Assembly: GCA_007258455.2 (NCBI GenBank)
Contig: VDFB02373365.1
Coordinates: 220,380,552-220,444,551 of the forward strand
Source of the DNA: Sequoia sempervirens
Lineage: Eukaryota > Streptophyta > Pinopsida > Cupressales > Cupressaceae
DNA length: 64,000 nucleotides
Direction: 5' to 3'
Position 1 is the stretch's first letter; every line of letters begins with the position of its first letter. The notes beneath the pieces are model-generated. The model ran no database searches and was not told the origin of the DNA. It saw only the letters and a program-made list of their open reading frames with translations. Positions 62,411 to 64,000 of this stretch are shown here, one piece after another. The position numbers were made by a program, and so were the translations under genes.

Positions 62411-63535
62411 ATGGGGGGTGATAGATGCAAGATGAAGCCCTTGTTGCATAATGAGATCAAAGCCAATGGTGATGTGTGGAAGATTTTATAGAAAGGAGGG
62501 GTTACTCCATTCATGGTGAAATTGTGTGGGTTTGAGTTGAATGTCTCCTAGGAGTTTGTCGAAACCTGGCACGATTAGGTGCTTAGTTTTTTTGGTATGG
62601 ACCTCACTATAAATGAGGAGTTAATAGAGAAAGTTATAGAGATGTCGACTTAGCGGAGGAAATCATTCAAAGAAAAATCCATGTCGGGGGTGGCGAGAAT
62701 GAACTTCCTTAGGGCTAAGGAGAACGAAAAAATGGTTTGACTCCAGTGCGGGGGTTTTGATCGCACCAAAATTAAGCCTATTTGGGGTGAGGTGGCCATG
62801 GTTTTGATGCATTACTTTACCTTGGATGGGAGGTACACAACTCTTTATGGGAACCACTTCATGCTACTCAATCATTTCTACCATGGTAAGCTAGTTTCGT
62901 TCCCTTTCTATTTGCTTTCATCTTCAGAGAATGGGATTTTATATTTCATAAAGAATCCCAAAAATCCCTTTTTACATGAGGGTTTGATGCTATTGATTTC
63001 GGAACATATAAAAGCTAGATATGTTATTGTGTCCCTTACTCTTGGTAAGCTCGAAAAGTCCAAGAAGAAGGCTAAGTTGAATGAGAAATGTCAGTTGCAG
63101 GAGGAGGAAGTTGAAGTTGAAACAGAATTGGAGGATGAATCCTCAACATGGTCGAATGGTTACCATACGGACCTAGATTATACCCCATCTACCAAGGATA
63201 AGAAAAGATCTGTGAAAAAGGTGAAGCCCTCTTCCTCACGTGTGAAAAAAAAAATTTAGGTTGCTTGTGAAGAAGTGGTTTTGGAGGGAAAAGGAAGTAG
63301 AAGGAAGACTTTGAAGCAGGGGCCAGTGAGTTCCTATGAGGTGGTGGAAAATTTGTAGGAGGGAATTGGGGTTAATAAGGTTTGTGAGGTGGTAGAAATT
63401 TTTATTGAGGAGAATATGCAAGATTATGGTAGGGATGGGGTGGTCCTAGCTACTGGGAAGGTGAATAACTTTGTTGATTTGGAGGATTCCCCTACACTGT
63501 CAGCTTCTAAAGACAAAAGCAAAGAATAGGTTGTT
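62411..63535 (+). pseudogene. Uncharacterised repeat-borne protein, copy in C2
   Basis: The same protein-like sequence as C1 8494-9440. The longest open part is 62792-63259 (155 codons): MHYFTLDGRYTTLYGNHF, FYLLSSSENG, KNPFLHEGLMLL, then a Lys-rich, a Glu-rich and another Lys-rich stretch. Before it, readable blocks (CGFELNVS, GVARMNFLRAKENEK, KIKPIWGEVAM) are broken by stops and a shift. After it, TAG at 63257-63259 is followed by a further readable stretch with TAG stops. Compositional layout (globular aromatic part, then charged tail) suggests a nucleic-acid-associated or structural protein, but that is a guess. The family is unknown to me. Confidence 0.45.
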
Positions 63536-64000
63536 ACGCCCGATGGTCTCCATGAAGAAGACCCTCCAATGAGTTCCCATGAGTGGAGGAGTTTGTATTG
63601 GGGTGCGATGGACTTTACTTAGGCTTTGTGGATTGGTAAAGGAAGGGGAATATGTCTTTTTTAATCTACTAATGTGGCTTGTTCAAGAGGTCCAGGGCCT
63701 GCATGGTAAGTATGATACAATTACTTGCTATAACATCTCTACCATAAGAAGTTTAAGGGAGAAGAACTCTATCTTTAGTGGGATGTCATATGAAAATGAA
63801 GGTGATTTTAAAGAGATCATGTGGCTACTAATTCAAACCAAATACAATGGCTTATATAAGATAAAAAGAGGAATCTGTAGTGATGAAAGATTAAGATGGG
63901 AAAATATGATAACAAGATAGTTAGTGTTAAGTGGAAAAAATGATCCTAGATCTAACTAGTAAATTAGCCTGGATCTACCTTTCCCTTTTCCTTAACATTG

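Larger units (their letters stand above)
60418..64000. repeat. Repeat block C, copy 2 (C2), right part
   Basis: Continues the match to C1 from 6512 to 9880 without interruption up to the window edge, apart from about 0.23 kb near 63373-63600 that C1 lacks. Confidence 0.85.

Overview
The window is nuclear DNA of a seed plant, almost certainly a conifer and probably a yew (Taxus). It is AT-rich and gene-poor, dominated by old, nested retrotransposons. Its one recognisable host gene copy is a cytochrome P450 whose sequence resembles the taxoid hydroxylase subfamily CYP725A, which I know only from Taxus. I see no tRNA, rRNA, CRISPR array or bacterial-type operon.

Layout. 1-3175: decayed L1-type LINE running into a 100-N assembly gap (3176-3275). 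3276-9880: repeat block A1 plus block C1, which carries a degraded LINE RNase H and a decayed uncharacterised reading frame. 9881-20715: a decayed gag-like retroelement and a truncated Ty1/copia pol (minus strand), bracketed by a large inverted repeat of about 0.83 kb per arm. 22502-24195: the P450 pseudogene (minus strand, three exons). 25425-27762: a second decayed LINE, cut off by the 5' LTR of a Ty3/gypsy element of the Tat lineage (tRNA-Lys primer site, dual RNase H, no integrase).

27475-52481 is a tandem segmental duplication: unit 1 (LINE end, Tat element B1, block A2) ends at 39677, and unit 2 (LINE end, Tat element B2, block A3) begins at 39678. Unit 2 lost most of its LTR through an 8-bp microhomology deletion and later gained a 1035-bp solo LTR (48067-49101). 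52482-64000 is block C2, a second copy of C1, split by a complete Ty3/gypsy chromovirus D (52828-60417, minus strand) with two LTRs of about 1466 bp, an initiator-tRNA-Met primer site and a chromodomain.

How it fits together. The P450 is probably a dead member of an expanded clan: an internal deletion of about 40 nt breaks its frame, and the invariant Arg of the ExxR motif is Leu. Blocks A and C recur on both sides of the P450 and the C1/C2 match runs to the window edge. The local duplication that copied the repeats may therefore have copied P450 genes beyond this window. All coordinates of decayed elements are approximate, and all similarity was judged by eye without alignment software.
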